DNA from: Nitzschia sp. DOCU1
Taxonomy: Eukaryota > Bacillariophyta > Bacillariophyceae > Bacillariales > Bacillariaceae
Direction: 5' to 3'
Length of the DNA: 64,000 nt
NCBI GenBank assembly: GCA_951394045.1
Contig: OX595985.1
Coordinates: 62,001 to 126,000 of the forward strand
Below the pieces are notes generated by a model. The model saw only the letters and a program-made list of their open reading frames with translations, had not been told where the DNA came from and ran no database searches. The translations under genes were made by a program, and so were the position numbers. Positions 21,384 to 33,300 of the stretch are shown here, one piece after another. Each line of letters opens with the position of its first letter. Positions within the stretch are counted from its first letter, which is position 1.

Positions 21384-22484
21384 TCATGCGATAAGCAACT
21401 CTGTATATGCTTCTGTTCCAACAATGTGTTCAGCATCGGTGGGGTACAAATACGAGATATGGATCGTGATTTCATTGTTTTGGATTTTGTCTGTTGCATT
21501 GGTAGCTGCGTCAACAACAGAGCCCATCATGAACCATCCAACGATTGTCCAACCTCCATTGTCATTAATATGCTCGACCATTTCATCAAATTTCTGTCGC
21601 AAGGTAAGACGGTTGCGTTCCTGGTCTGATGTTGTGTGGTTGGTGCAGTAGTTTTCATAGTTTTGAAAGAAGAGCTTGGTTGTGCGGAGAGAACGAAAGC
21701 CCAGAACAGTAGTAGTGCTGGTGACGGCATTGTCCAGGGCAAAAATTGAATCGTGGTCTACGGGATTGATAGAGGATGGAATAGGGAACTCAAGGTCTAT
21801 CTCGTAGACAGAAGAAGTATGGCTTGTGGAATGTTGGCAGGAACAACCAGATTTGCCTTTTTGTCTGTCACATTGAATGCCGAGACAGGTTTGTTCCGGA
21901 CATACATGGACACAATGCAAAGTAATGTCCTTGTTGGTGAGGATGAAGTAGTTGGTTTCTCCAATGTTACGTGGCATGGTCATTAGACTTTCAGTACTTC
22001 GAAGATGGTCTTGGATGGATCGTAGAGGTAAGAAAGGGGATCTTGGTAGGTGCAGAATGGGGAGGAAATCCCCCAAGGTCTGTTGAACGGGGTAGGGTTC
22101 AGAGCAACAGAAAGGAACACCTACAAATTGTCCTCCGTTCAAGATTTTGAGGAGTCGGGATGCTTCGTCGGTGGAGCGTGGAAGGATAGCGGCACAGTGA
22201 GGAGGATTCTCAAGATCTGCCACTAAGAAGTAGCGATTGTAGGTTGTGGTAGTGGCGGTTTTAGTCCGTTTGTTGGGTCCAAAGTTGCCGTTGGACATGA
22301 TTCTACTAGTGTTGTTACTTGTTGTGCCCATAGTACAAGAGAGGACAAAGAAACGAACCATAGTATTGTCTCGTCTGTTAGCGTTTTTCGGGTCTCGGAG
22401 GTATGCGACATTGACAAAGCGGCAGTTGTCTTCATACATGGCCGTGTCGACAAAAGGGGAGAAGATTTGCTTTGAAAATAGCAT
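21384..22484 (-). CDS. Unknown protein, 366 aa, cysteine-containing centre
   Basis: Good ATG start at 22484 and a long single frame. No family recognised. Around residues 200-235 there is a Cys/His cluster (HCVHVCPEQTCLGIQC, then GCSCQHSTSH) that could bind metal. The rest is neutral and lacks membrane helices. It is convergent with the SET gene (76 bp between stops). Confidence 0.5.
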   Translation of the reverse strand: MLFSKQIFSPFVDTAMYEDNCRFVNVAYLRDPKNANRRDNTMVRFFVLSCTMGTTSNNTSRIMSNGNFGPNKRTKTATTTTYNRYFLVADLENPPHCAAILPRSTDEASRLLKILNGGQFVGVPFCCSEPYPVQQTLGDFLPILHLPRSPFLPLRSIQDHLRSTESLMTMPRNIGETNYFILTNKDITLHCVHVCPEQTCLGIQCDRQKGKSGCSCQHSTSHTSSVYEIDLEFPIPSSINPVDHDSIFALDNAVTSTTTVLGFRSLRTTKLFFQNYENYCTNHTTSDQERNRLTLRQKFDEMVEHINDNGGWTIVGWFMMGSVVDAATNATDKIQNNEITIHISYLYPTDAEHIVGTEAYTELLIA

Positions 22485-22828
22485 TGTGGTGAAAAGAATA
22501 GTATATGTAAAGGGAGGATGAAAATATATTATGAGAAGAAGTCATAGTCGTAGTAGTATAATAGTTTTGGAAAGGGTACCGTAAGAGGAGTGGTAGAGTT
22601 TTAGCAATTTTTCCAGTTAAGGATGATATCCTATGTGTTTGTAGTTGATGGGGTTGTCTTGGGGAGGGTTCGGGTTCTCTTTTCTGTCAACATTGGGGTG
22701 TACTGTACGGTTGAGGAAAAAAGAGCACCTGGCGTGGTTGAGATGCAAATTTGGAGAAGCGAAGAAGCTCATAATGTTGTTCTATACAGTGTTAACAGAT
22801 TGGCAAGTGAGAGGCTTTGCTCGTGGAA

Positions 22829-23827
22829 ATGGATACCCCCCACAACTCTTCTGCAACAATGGTGTCGCCTGATTTGGTCTCAGCAAAAAGGCAACTGGTG
22901 ATGCCTACTACCAGTAGAAAGCAGTCTGGTTTTGCGGAGGACGAGAAGGAGGATGGTTTTGGTAATGAGGGTGGAAGGGAGAGGAAGAAGAGTAAACAAT
23001 GTGATGCTGTACTTCTAGAAAGGGATCGAACTTATTCCATGAAATTGGAAATAGTACCCCAAGGGACTTCTCCAGTTAACCTCCGCAGTTCTCATCCAGA
23101 ATTGTTCGTTGAAAGTCTTCTCGGAAACATTGACATCATTTGGTGCAATGATGGAAACCGAGAAGGATTCATTGATCCTTTGATGAAGGCTTTATTTTCC
23201 CCTGATAAAAGGGATATAAAAGCACTGAAGATAATGGAAGAACTAAAGAGGAACACACACATCTTCGCTGCCACTGGACGCAGAGTAAGTCCAACAGAAA
23301 ATCAAGTTCAAATGAAACAAGGCAACAATGGCGCTATGTACAAGTTGACGTATTTGATACGAAGAAGGATTGAGACTGGACAAGTTGAAGAGAGGGAACA
23401 GCGAAAATGCTTGGAGTATATGGCAGAGGTAATGTTTTCTTACACAGAAAGGAGAATACGTGAAAGGATGTTGTCTTGTTTTCAATAATATCAATGGTCG
23501 TCACTCATCTTTTCTCCTCTCTGGATGAAGTTTCTCAATAGTAGTAACAAGAGCAGGGAAGGACAATATGGGAATATTGGTGTGGTGTACTCTGTCCCGT
23601 CTGATTTCAATCGTACTCCTTCCAAGAGCATGGTTCGCTGGGATCAACGTATTGTGGACGAGGATGTAGCCAGGCTTATGCGGATGGTTTATTCTCCAAT
23701 TCCAGGCAGTGATTTCGCCTCAAGCGGCTGTGTTACTGTCGATGCTCATTACTCTCCCCCGTATTGCAAAATAGCAAAGGAAGAATTTGGATTTGGAAAT
23801 TATAATGCTACTACCAGTTTGGGTTGA
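22829..23827 (+). CDS. Unknown protein, possibly two exons
   Basis: A frame from the ATG at 22829 encodes a basic, mostly helical protein to 23488. A second frame (23525-23827) follows at once. They join in phase if a 102-nt intron (23429-23530, GTAATG...GATGAAG, with a CT-rich stretch before the acceptor) is removed, giving about 298 residues. The splice is plausible but the acceptor is not strong, so two separate ORFs are possible. There is an NLS-like RERKKSK near residue 50. No family recognised. Confidence 0.4.
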
Positions 23828-24067
23828 CCGAGGGACTCCTTGCATGGTCGTCGGTGAATGGTAATGGTGGTAGCTGCTGCTGTGAGAAAAGCGACAAACA
23901 AGAATGGTGAGAAAAGGGTAGTAGGAGTCTATAGTACATAGAAGAAGAATAAGTTTCACGAGTTGTTATTTTACTAGTAATACTAACAGTGGTAGTAAGT
24001 AATCGTATGAGTAGCAGCATCAGAGGAGTACTACCGGTAGTAGTACCACTATCAGCCTAGTAGTTGT
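23828..24067. other. AT/TAG-rich spacer
   Basis: Contains short repeats of TAGTA and a palindromic ACTACCGGTAGTAG near 24031; the CTACCGGTAG core also occurs near 42811 and, as TCTACCGGTAGA, in both copies of block A. Nothing coding is recognised. Confidence 0.35.
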
Positions 24068-24502
24068 TCATGAACGCTCACCCCTGATACGCCTGGCGAG
24101 TTGTATGTCCTTAATCATAACAGTTACTCGTTTACCATGTTTAGCGCACATATTTGCATCTTGGAACACTTGTATCATGTAAGCTTCAGATGCTTGTTGG
24201 AGTGCTAGTATGGCTGATGCAGTGAATCGGGGGTTACAATGGAGATGGTACCGAACAACGGTTCGTAACAAAAATTGAAAATGCAATCGTTCGATTAATA
24301 ATTTGGGGGGTTGGTAACGACGCACTTGACGAAGAGCTATTGCTCCCGGTCGATGCCTTCGTTTCGTAAGTTGGGTATATGTTGACAATGCTCGTTGTTC
24401 CTGTCTGCTGATCTCTGTTTGTTGATCACGACGTTGTCTGTTGCGTACAGCATTGTTGTTGTCGACCACAAACTTCTTAGGTGTTTGTTTGGTTCGTGCC
24501 AT
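24068..24502 (-). CDS. Highly divergent histone H3 variant
   Basis: ATG at 24502; 143 residues after the initiator Met, versus 135 for canonical H3. The tail begins ARTKQTPKK, so K4 and K9 are kept but A7, R8 and S10 are changed, and the region of K14 to K36 is replaced by an unrelated Gln/Asn/Arg-rich stretch about eight residues longer. The fold domain is clear: RHRPGAIALRQVRRYQ, ALQQASEAYMIQVFQDAN, CAKHGKRVT and KDIQLARRIRGER. Loop 1 (between LLRTVVRY and PRFTAS) is one residue longer than in canonical H3, a trait of centromeric CenH3, although an ARTKQT start is not typical for CenH3. The frame continues upstream of the ATG, but the ARTKQT context fixes the start. It lies in the accessory region with the SET gene and RepHel. 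Confidence 0.85.
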   Translation of the reverse strand: MARTKQTPKKFVVDNNNAVRNRQRRDQQTEISRQEQRALSTYTQLTKRRHRPGAIALRQVRRYQPPKLLIERLHFQFLLRTVVRYHLHCNPRFTASAILALQQASEAYMIQVFQDANMCAKHGKRVTVMIKDIQLARRIRGERS

Positions 24503-24703
24503 GTAGAGATAGCTATCATTAGTTTGTTGGTATTGTGACAGTGTGGGAAAGAAATGAATATGTATGACAAGGGTCGATGGGGGATTGAAGTTGTGTAAAA
24601 CCTCGTTGGGAAGCAAGAGATATGATAATGGAGTTGTCGGGTTGTTCGTAGATGCTGAAAAAGATGAAACACATAGAGCTTTGGGGGATTCTCTAATCAA
24701 AAG

Positions 24704-25020
24704 GGGCATATGGTGACGTGGAAGTTGAAGACTAAGTCGGATTCCTGGAGAAAGGAGAACCATTTTTGTTCCAAGGAATGGTGGGACTGTGGAGAAGGGC
24801 GTATCAGGCAGGGCGGGGCAGCAGAGAAAGTCTGTGTACAGTATATTGTGGCCGCCCAACCGGGCTTCCCTCCGGGCATATGGTGACGTGGAAGTTGAAG
24901 ACTAAGTCGGATTCCTGGAGAAAAGAGAACCGTTTTTGTTTCAAGGAATGGTGGGACTGTGGAGAAGGGCGTATCAGGCAGGGCGGGGCAGCAGAGAAGC
25001 CCAACCGGGCTTCCCTCCGG
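24704..25020. repeat. Direct repeat, two units of approximately 170 bp, upstream of the H3 variant
   Basis: Units begin at GGGCATATGGTGACGTGG near 24704 and 24874 and are almost identical, except that the second lacks about 24 bp (TCTGTGTACAGTATATTGTG and neighbours). Each ends with CCCAACCGGGCTTCCCTCC. The array lies 200-520 bp upstream of the H3 start codon, so it may form part of its promoter. Confidence 0.85.
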
Positions 25021-25055
25021 GAAGCACCTAATAGGCGGCAATTACGTTAGGTGCT
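25004..25055. other. Two adjacent perfect hairpins
   Basis: GCTTCCC-TCC-GGGAAGC (7-bp stem, 3-nt loop; about 25008-25024) is followed by AGCACCTAA (25023-25031) pairing with TTAGGTGCT (25047-25055), a 9-bp stem with a 15-nt loop. Hairpins of this kind occur at the ends of Helitron-like elements and in terminators; which applies is not known. Confidence 0.6.
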
Positions 25056-25301
25056 ATATAAATAGAAAAACATGAACAAGCTCGTTGCAGTTGAAATAGT
25101 ACATAGATTGGTACTGCATACATACTATGGAACGAACGTACGTACTGTAAGCAAATGCTTTCGTAGCAACGAATGTCTTAGCTATACTATTAGCGTTGTA
25201 GCACTAGAATTGCTTTGAAAAGAAGGCAATATATATGCTAATATGAGGTACCCTATGTAGTAATGCAATGCAGTAAGATTATATAAAGCGAATAGTTAGG
25301 G

Positions 25302-26384
25302 TTAGCGCCAAAGAAAAGTGAGGTTTGGAGTAGTACTCGTGACCGAGTTAACCAGTTCGTTTTCTTCTGAACAAGATATGTGGTTCTCTGCAATCACGAT
25401 CTCGTCAAGATGAGGAAACTTTCTCGGAATGTGTTCCAAAAGCTTTTTCAAAGAAACAAATTCCAACTCATTATTGGCCACACTGAGGAATACCAAATTG
25501 GGGAGTGTTTGAAAGCTTCCGAATATGAGGTCCATGTAGCGTGAAGAGTTAATGGTCATCATACCTTCTAATTCCAAATGTTCAAGCTGGGAGCAGTGAC
25601 GCAACGCTCGTCCAAGTGTGCGATAATCAACCGCTTTCAAAAAATGACAATGAATAAAAACAAGCGCTTTCAACTTCTTCAAAGAAGGCATTGCCTTCAA
25701 GTGCCCTTTCATTGCATTTCGGAAAAATAAGCAATCCAGGTGGTCCCACACTAACATTTCCAAGGTTGGCCTCACACGTTGCGTATTGGCGAGTTGTTCC
25801 ATGCCCTCTTCCCAGGCTTGCAGAGGACGCATAGACGAATATCTCACGATCAAATTCTTGAGATTTGGTAGGTTTGGTGACGCGAAGGCATTCGAATAGA
25901 ATCCAGTACCGTAGGTTTCGGAGTCTTCGAAGTTCTGTATGATTAATTCTTGTAGATTCACCAATGCGTAGAATGTTTGTGGCACGATATAACGGGGAAG
26001 GTACGTTGAATCCATAGTCAGCACTCGTAGTTTCTTTCCAAGCCGCTCCAACAATGCACCACACTCCAACTCGTACCCCGCGAAATCATCATGGAAGCGA
26101 ACATTTTGTACTTGTGGCAAGTATTGGAGGAGTTGCCACACTCTGAGTTTGTAGCAGTCTCTGAAAGAAAGTGGATTGTTTCCAGTGCGCTCAGCAAAGA
26201 ATGTGATGTGCTCAACAATTCGTACACTGCCGGGTTCGGAAGATACAAACGCTAACCATCGTTCGAAGTCATTTCTGACGTCAATGGTTAATCCCTGTAC
26301 ACTCTCATTGTGCAGGATGATATAGGCGATGTCATCTGCGACAAATTCCTTCACAAGGTCTTTTATTTCAGTTGGAAAACGCAT
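25302..26384 (-). CDS. Leucine-rich-repeat-like protein
   Basis: ATG at 26384, 360 residues. After an N-terminal region with PTEIKDLVKEFV (vaguely F-box-like) there are regular Leu/Ile segments: LRVLTMDSTYL, LVNLQELIIQNF, LPNLKNLIVRYS, LKKLKALVFIHCHF, CSQLEHLELEGM, LPNLVFLSVANNEL, FPHLDEIVIAENHI. Spacing of about 24-30 residues fits LRR ribs. No membrane helix or signal peptide is seen. In many eukaryotes such proteins serve as substrate adaptors of ubiquitin ligases, but that role is not shown here. Confidence 0.6.
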   Translation of the reverse strand: MRFPTEIKDLVKEFVADDIAYIILHNESVQGLTIDVRNDFERWLAFVSSEPGSVRIVEHITFFAERTGNNPLSFRDCYKLRVWQLLQYLPQVQNVRFHDDFAGYELECGALLERLGKKLRVLTMDSTYLPRYIVPQTFYALVNLQELIIQNFEDSETYGTGFYSNAFASPNLPNLKNLIVRYSSMRPLQAWEEGMEQLANTQRVRPTLEMLVWDHLDCLFFRNAMKGHLKAMPSLKKLKALVFIHCHFLKAVDYRTLGRALRHCSQLEHLELEGMMTINSSRYMDLIFGSFQTLPNLVFLSVANNELEFVSLKKLLEHIPRKFPHLDEIVIAENHISCSEENELVNSVTSTTPNLTFLWR

Positions 26385-26612
26385 GGTGGAGTTTGGAATA
26401 GGAAGGTATCTTGGCGTCAAAAAGCAATTTTGCTAGAGCAAATTTGCTCGTGAGTATCAACGTGTGGTTTCAGTCAGAAAATTGTTATGAAGGACTGTGT
26501 GATTTGTAAACAGTCATCATAAAGCCGACCTCTTGAAAGATATAGCTCGTAGAAGATTGTGAGACCAGGCAGGGTCATAGATATTTTGGTCATAGAAAAA
26601 GACATTTTCGTG

Positions 26613-27160
26613 GTTGTAACTTTGTCTGAATACTGGGTGTGTGGTTGATTTAGGAAGACGGACAGGACGAAAGGCGTCTGTTTCTCATGTTGTCTGACAC
26701 GTGAGGTGTGTTGTTCCTGCACCAAGGGACACCGCCAGTGTGTCAGTTTTGTCGTGTTGTCTGACAATTGAGGGTTGTGATTCCACCGCCAGTAGTTGTA
26801 ACTTTGTCTGAATACTGGGTGTGTGGTTGATTTAGGAAGACGGACAGGACGAAAGGCGTCTGTTTCTCATGTTGTCTGACACGTGAGGTGTGTTGTTCCT
26901 GCACCAAGGGACACCGCCAGTGTGTCAGTTTTGTCGTGTTGTCTGACAATTGAGGTTTGTGATTCCACCGCCAGTAGTTGTAACTTTGTCTGAATACTGG
27001 GTGTGTGGTTGATTTAGGAAGACGGACAGGACGAAAGGCGTCTGTTTCTCATGTTGTCTGACACGTGAGGTGTGTTGTTCCTGCACCAAGGGACACCGCC
27101 AGTGTGTCAGTTTTGTCGTGTTGTCTGACAATTGAGGTTTGTGATTCCACCGCCAGTAGT
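26613..27160. repeat. Tandem array, three units of 182 bp
   Basis: Units start at GTTGTAACTTTGTCTGAA near 26613, 26795 and 26977 and are almost identical. Each contains two copies of GTTGTCTGACA about 75 bp apart. The array lies immediately downstream of the RepHel 3' end. The near identity of the units points to recent expansion or gene-conversion-like homogenisation. The ORF it carries on the minus strand is a by-product of the repeat. Confidence 0.92.
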
Positions 27161-27325
27161 TTGTTCATGTACGTTTGTCCGATCACTGCGGGTCACTGCG
27201 GGGTGAGGTTTGCTACTCGTGTTTTCAGATAGCCACTGCCATTATTCTCTTTCTATGTTTGCTATGGAACTATATAAAACGAAGTCGTTAGGTTAAATGT
27301 AAAAGTTGAGGTCATATGACAGTTG

Positions 27326-30300
27326 TCACGATGCAATTTCAATGGTTCCACATTGGACCAGACGTAAAGGCGGAGAACCGGAAGTTTGATTTGTCATGTT
27401 GTGTTTCGAGATCATGTCAAGAGCAATTTGTATACGGCCATTGTTGGTAAGTGCAACGTTGGACTGTCGTCTGTTGTTCAATTTCCATTCAGCCTCAAAC
27501 CGAAGGCGTTCACCCTTATTCGCAAACCCTATCACATAAGCATGGACGGCAAAAGGAAGTAGGTCGGCGTGAGCTGTGGTAGTAGGACCTTTGAGACTGT
27601 TGTGTTCTTCCAGACGCTGCACCAGATGGGATGTTTCTCCAATGTACTCGAAGTATGGTTTCTTTGTGCTGACAAGTAGGTATACGGCAGCAGATCGGGG
27701 CAATTCGGCATCTCGTGGGCGGAATCGCGTTGGGGGAGGAAGAATCTCGGCCACGTGGTTGTTTCCTTCAGAACAGAGTTTGTCCAAAAGGGAAGAAATG
27801 AAACGGAGATACCGGTATTGTTGACCAGAAAGGACTTCCACCAGATGCTGGATCGTATTTTGTTTGTTTCCAACAAAATAGATTGCATCTGCAGTTCGAG
27901 TTCGACTCAGGAGTACAACAACTTGTGCAGCTTCCCATAGTGAAAAGTTGTAGGGCATGCTTGGCAAAGGGACAACTGCTGATACAATGGATGATAAGGT
28001 TGCACCCATGCATGAATGAATGGTGCTAGAAACTCTGGGCTTCAATGGGTACTGAGTCCGACGAGCTTGAACCCCTTTAACAATCTGTTCGTTAGGCGAC
28101 GTTTTCAAAGGGACGGTAGTTTCGTACCAATCATTCTCTAACAACCAATCACGGTTGCAATCTTCAGGGCATGGAAAATACTTCACTCCACTTGGAGCTG
28201 CAAATACTCTGACTGGGGCTTTCTGCTGAAGAGTATCGTCGGATGGAATCTCCAACAACAGTGCCAGTTGCCCTTGATTGAATTTTCCTTTGATCACTTG
28301 AGTGAACTCAAACTTAGCATATGGATAGAACACCAAGCTTCGTCTTTGTTTTAGTCGTCGGTCGAGATAACGGCTGCTCCCTTCGCTGGCTGGGTGCCAA
28401 TTTCCACCTGTGGTGGACTCTTCATCCGAAGAAATGGCGGTTTTGAAGAGACCTGCATATAGTACTTTCATTTTCTCTAGCATGATATTTTCTGCGGCGC
28501 GGCATGGTTCTTTCCTTCCAAAAACATAAACAGCATCAGGGGGTATAGAGGAATCTTCGAATGTATCAACAAAGTTCAGGTGGGTTCCCAATAGATCTTT
28601 CAGACGATCTTTTTTCTCAGGTGTCCATCGGATTGTGCGAGTCAGGCTGATAATCTCTTGTAAGATAGGATCATTCCATGCTCTCACTGATTGTTCCAAC
28701 CGGAAGAAACAGAAGTCTGTTATTATGTAAAGGGAAAGAAGCACAGGAGTTCCTCAAAAAGGAAGCAACTGTAAATGATCTTTTGTAGCAAACAAAAGTA
28801 AACCGCCCATGAACAATGAACTGCCCCGAATGTAGCGATAAACAATGTCGCTAATGGCAACATACTCAGCAGGATAAAGGCCAAATTCGTCAAAGACCAT
28901 GAAATCCTGACGTCGCATGAATTCAACAACTTCTGGATAACGGAAAATTGCTTGGAGAGCTAGTTCAGCAAGTCTTCCTGGGGAAAACCCGTCTGATCGA
29001 GCGGGCATCTTGATAAGACTGTGGAAATGAAGCCCGCCGAGCTGTTTAGAACGATCAGCAACAACACTTGTCGAAATCCCATTGAGACCCAGCCCCAGAC
29101 AATACAAGGAACAAAAAGTTGTAACTGTGGTCTTTCCAACTCCTGGTCCTCCAACGAAGATGAAGTTCTTATGCCGTTGAGATCCAGTTAAGTATTCAGA
29201 AACACTTTTCTTCACTTCCATCATAATGGCAGTTTGTTCCTCATGAGAAGCTTCTGATTGATTTGGATTCTTGGGAGGGGGGAAGAATCTATCAAGATCT
29301 TGTTCTGCAATGGGAGTAATCCTTGCTTCCATCACTGCTTTTGGATCTGGAACAACGTGAAGGAGTCCGCAATTTCGCATTTCTCCATAGATCGCAGTAA
29401 TGAACTCTTCTCTGCGTGTTCTCAGATAATTCGTAACGTTTGTTCTCGTGTCCCGAATGATGCTAGAATACAACACCGGTGGCGTGCCTAACACGGGGGT
29501 TGTGTGTTCCATTTGGTTCGAGGGGAAGAAGGTATCTTTCAGCAGGTTGTACGCTTCTGTCAAATCGCGGTCGAATTGAAAGGCACTTCCAGGTTGAACT
29601 CGTAAATGGCGCAAGACGTATGTCGACATCACCTTGTGGAGGGATCTTTGTGGGTCTGCTGTATCTAGCAAACCGGCCTCGATGAAGGAAGCTTGCATAT
29701 TTCCTTGCAGCATAAGCTGGTATTCTGTTTCGAAATTGCCCATACACAGTAGAATTTGTACTAAGAAAGCTGTTCTTCTTCTAGGTCGCACAGGTGTCCA
29801 CCAAACGATTGGCACTTTTGAAATGTTCGCGTCCGTAAGGAATCGTGCAGCTAAAGATTCCAATTCTTCACGAGTTTGTCTTGTGCAGACGAACTGTAAG
29901 CTGGCGGGGCATCCTTCTGACATCCATACAAGTTTTTCCAACAGCCTCATTGTACCAGGAGTTCGACGGCGTTGACATGAAGAGTGGGATTGGCGAAGTC
30001 TTTCTTTTGCAAAGTTGTATAATGAAGGAAGAGCAGCATGGCGAATTCTAACCTGGTAGTTGAATCCGTCTAACCACATAGACTTCTCTTCATCAACATC
30101 AAGTGTTTTGTTCAGGAATACAAGGGCTTTGGCAGGATCAAACAAAGGACATACGCTTCCTCTCTTGAACCATCGAACAAAATCCATACAATTTTCCACA
30201 AAAAGAAGTTCAGGAGGTCTCATTGAAAAATGCGTCACAATATCTGTCTTCAGAGGTGCTCGTAATTCATCTCGGATGACCATCAATTGGTGTTCTGTGA

Positions 30301-33300
30301 ATAGACGAAGGCGGGGGAAATGCTTCCTTTGGCGAGCAGTTTGGCCAGTAACTGCTAGAACAGCTTGGAGATCTTGTGGTCTGCAATTGGTCTTCAGGTA
30401 GGGAGCATCAGCGGCACCCCTAAACTCTCTTGGACAAGTAGGAACATGAATAAAAAATCTTGTGGATCGGACGAGCGGCTCCGCCTTGATCACAGTTAAA
30501 GCTTCCATTTGAGTGACAGGACGACCCACCGGTACTTGAACTTTCCGCTTAGCCAGGCGAAGTTCATGGTGTCTTTTAACACCTTTGATTTTTGTGTTGT
30601 TCAAAGATTCCAGCTGGCCTCGGAGTTGAGATGGTTCTTTCGCAGAGGGCGGTTTAATGTGCACAAGAGCAACTCGATCAACTTCGGCAATGTAAGAGCT
30701 GAGATAAGATGATAGACAATGCCCACTGACATATTGTAAATTTGAAGCTGATGGGTACCTAACGAATATACTTCCATTCGTAGGTGAGAACTTATTGTCA
30801 CCCTTGGAGCATTTGGGTACATGCCGCATCATTTGCAGCTGAGGATGAGTAATTCGAATGTCTCCACTTGCTTCATGTGTGGAAGCGAAACCCAACTTCT
30901 TAAGTATCTCGAGGCTGTTTGTGCTGTGGCATACAAAAACTTCTTCCATAGTGTGCACCCCAGGATTGGAAGAGAGTAACCAATTGTATGGCCTTTTGCA
31001 AAGGAAATAGTCTTTCCCATTCTCATCTTTTTTCACGATTTGACATCTGGGGCCACACTGATGCGTTAAAAACTTAATGGCTTGCTGCAGAACTTCGATG
31101 AGGCACTGGAGGGGTTCATCGGGTGGTAGAACTCCCTGTGCAATCAAGGACTCAATTTCTTCAAACCTTACCAAATCTGCCAATGCTCCTCGGATCTTAT
31201 CCAGGATCTGTTGGCGTCCCTCAGATGTCGAAGCATCATAGCAAGTTTTCAAGATGCAATGAATGTGACTGACATTTCCAGTTTTGTCTTGGAATTCCTT
31301 GCGTATCCATGCCCAATCTATTTTGCCCAGCGGCTCTTCAGGGCTGTTGATGATGTAGTCCATCCAGATGTCAATGAAAACATTCCAAGTGGACTGTACG
31401 AAAGGAGCGGCAGAGATTCGAAGGATGTTGGTAGCCTCCTCTCGTGAGAGATTGTAAGCATCTGCAATTTTGTTCACAGCAACATCGCTAGTGATCCATT
31501 TGCGAAGGATGCCCAGAGCTTTAGCAGTTTGACTGTTGCAGCTTTGAGTGTAGAAAAAATGACCAGGATCTTCCTCGCACAATCGGGACAGCTTGTGGAC
31601 ATTGGAATGATTATCAACGTTGTCGTCGTACAGTTCTTCCGTGCCGTCTTCAACTCTAAAAGCAATCCCTTCGTTCTTTCCTTGGCTTTCCGCAAATCCT
31701 CTGTGAAGCAACAACCGAGAATCATTACCACGTAGTCCAAGATTGATCAAAGTGTCCATAGAAAAGAAATGATAACGGCTGTCCGTTGAAGTTAACAAAC
31801 AAGGGTCGTTGATTCGCACACAAGCATGAGCTCGAATGGAAGCAACTCCATGGCGAGATAGAGTATGGTGATCTGTCCAAAAGGCAGTTGGTAGGGCTCC
31901 AAGAACAGCACCTTCTTCGGAAGAATAAAAGAAGATGTCCGGAAATAGGCTGCCCTCTCCATACAAAAGAGGAACACATTTGTTTTTCGATCTAGCCACC
32001 ATTTTCTGCAAAAACGCCTTGTGACGTTTAGCCAAGCGCAGTTTGGCATTTCGTCGAACCAAGCAGTGTCCCTGACGATTCAAAAATACGTGTAATGGTA
32101 TCGATAGCACTTCGGGGTTGTCTTCGGGGGTTCTTTCCAAGCTTAAAGAAGCAATTGCCTCGCTGTTAGCAATCGTCATGGGATGCAATGGGCCCTTTGA
32201 AGCATGCAATCTTTCTTGACTATTATGTGAGTCTTCTTCATCGTCTCTTTCCAATTCAGGAAACATGTCGTATATGGTTTCGTAGCCTCTTTCTGGACCA
32301 AATTCTTTAGCCTGCTCTGTCTCGGAACTACAATGGGAGGAGGAAGAAGAGACATTGTCTTCGTCCTCTGAATCCCAAGTAGGCTCCAAAGCACAATTTA
32401 TAAACACTCCATTATCAAAAGCTTCCCCGGGATTTGACTGAGTCGTGTCTTCTTCAGTAGGAACATTGATAGCGCCTTTGTAGGAAGCTTGTTTGCACCA
32501 AGTTTTGCTTAACAAATAGCAGCCATTCCCCGTACCAGCACACAATGTACCAAAATCCTTTTCACATACTGCTACTTTGCAACTTAGTGTTGGACAAGCA
32601 TAAGTCGAATTTCTGTTGCATGGTCCGTCAGAGATTCGAATCCACGTGGTACCTGTAGTACTAATGTCCACTCCATCACAGCAGCATCTTCGTTTATCCT
32701 GATACGTTAGCACAAGCGGGTGTTTATGTTCAGCACAGAATACAGATGTTTGCCCTCCGAGGTACTTGAGGAATCTATCTCGGAGGGACATGCAGCGACC
32801 ATAGGCTTTTTTTCTGTAAATGGCAACTCGAACTCTTCCTTTTGGCATCCAGAAAGAATCCAAAGCACACTTTTGAAATCCACTTCTTCTCGCATGTTCC
32901 TGGACCCACCATCCCTGATGCTTTGCCCCACCATGCCTGGCCCAAACAGACGCGTCCCATGGTTTGTTCGTGGCTCTTGTAGTTGAGAATACTTCCGAAA
33001 TGACAAAAAGAGCTTCCCAGTCTTCGTCGTTTATTTCGACATGGATATTTCCCTCTTGACAGACCAAGGCATGACATGACTCAGTTCTTCGCTCATACGT
33101 TACACCAGGAGTGCCTGAGTAGGTGAGAACAATATATTCTGTATTGACATCAGGTAGAAATGGGTCCCAAGAATCTTTATGATATTCAATGTTGGAACAA
33201 TCATCAGGTGTGGGAGGCCAGAGAAGCCCCTCCGAAGCTGGAGTGATTCCAAAAAGATCAAAAAATTCTCCGATTTTCGAAGGAGTGTCGGGGACGGAGA

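Noticed and set aside
24068..24502. Calling the H3 variant a definite centromeric CenH3
   Set aside because: One extra loop-1 residue is suggestive, but the ARTKQT tail is not typical; without phylogeny the label is not supported.
26474..27131. Three identical small proteins on the minus strand
   Set aside because: They are the same frame repeated by the 182-bp tandem array; no start context or family supports translation.
28681..28780. An intron hiding the RepHel TGA
   Set aside because: The only close GT...AG pairs (for example GTTGCT...AACAG or GTGCTT...AACAG) would be 28-53 nt long, have weak donors, and either delete the conserved QLLP motif or leave the TGA in place. The frame continues without shift, so a single stop codon is the simpler reading.
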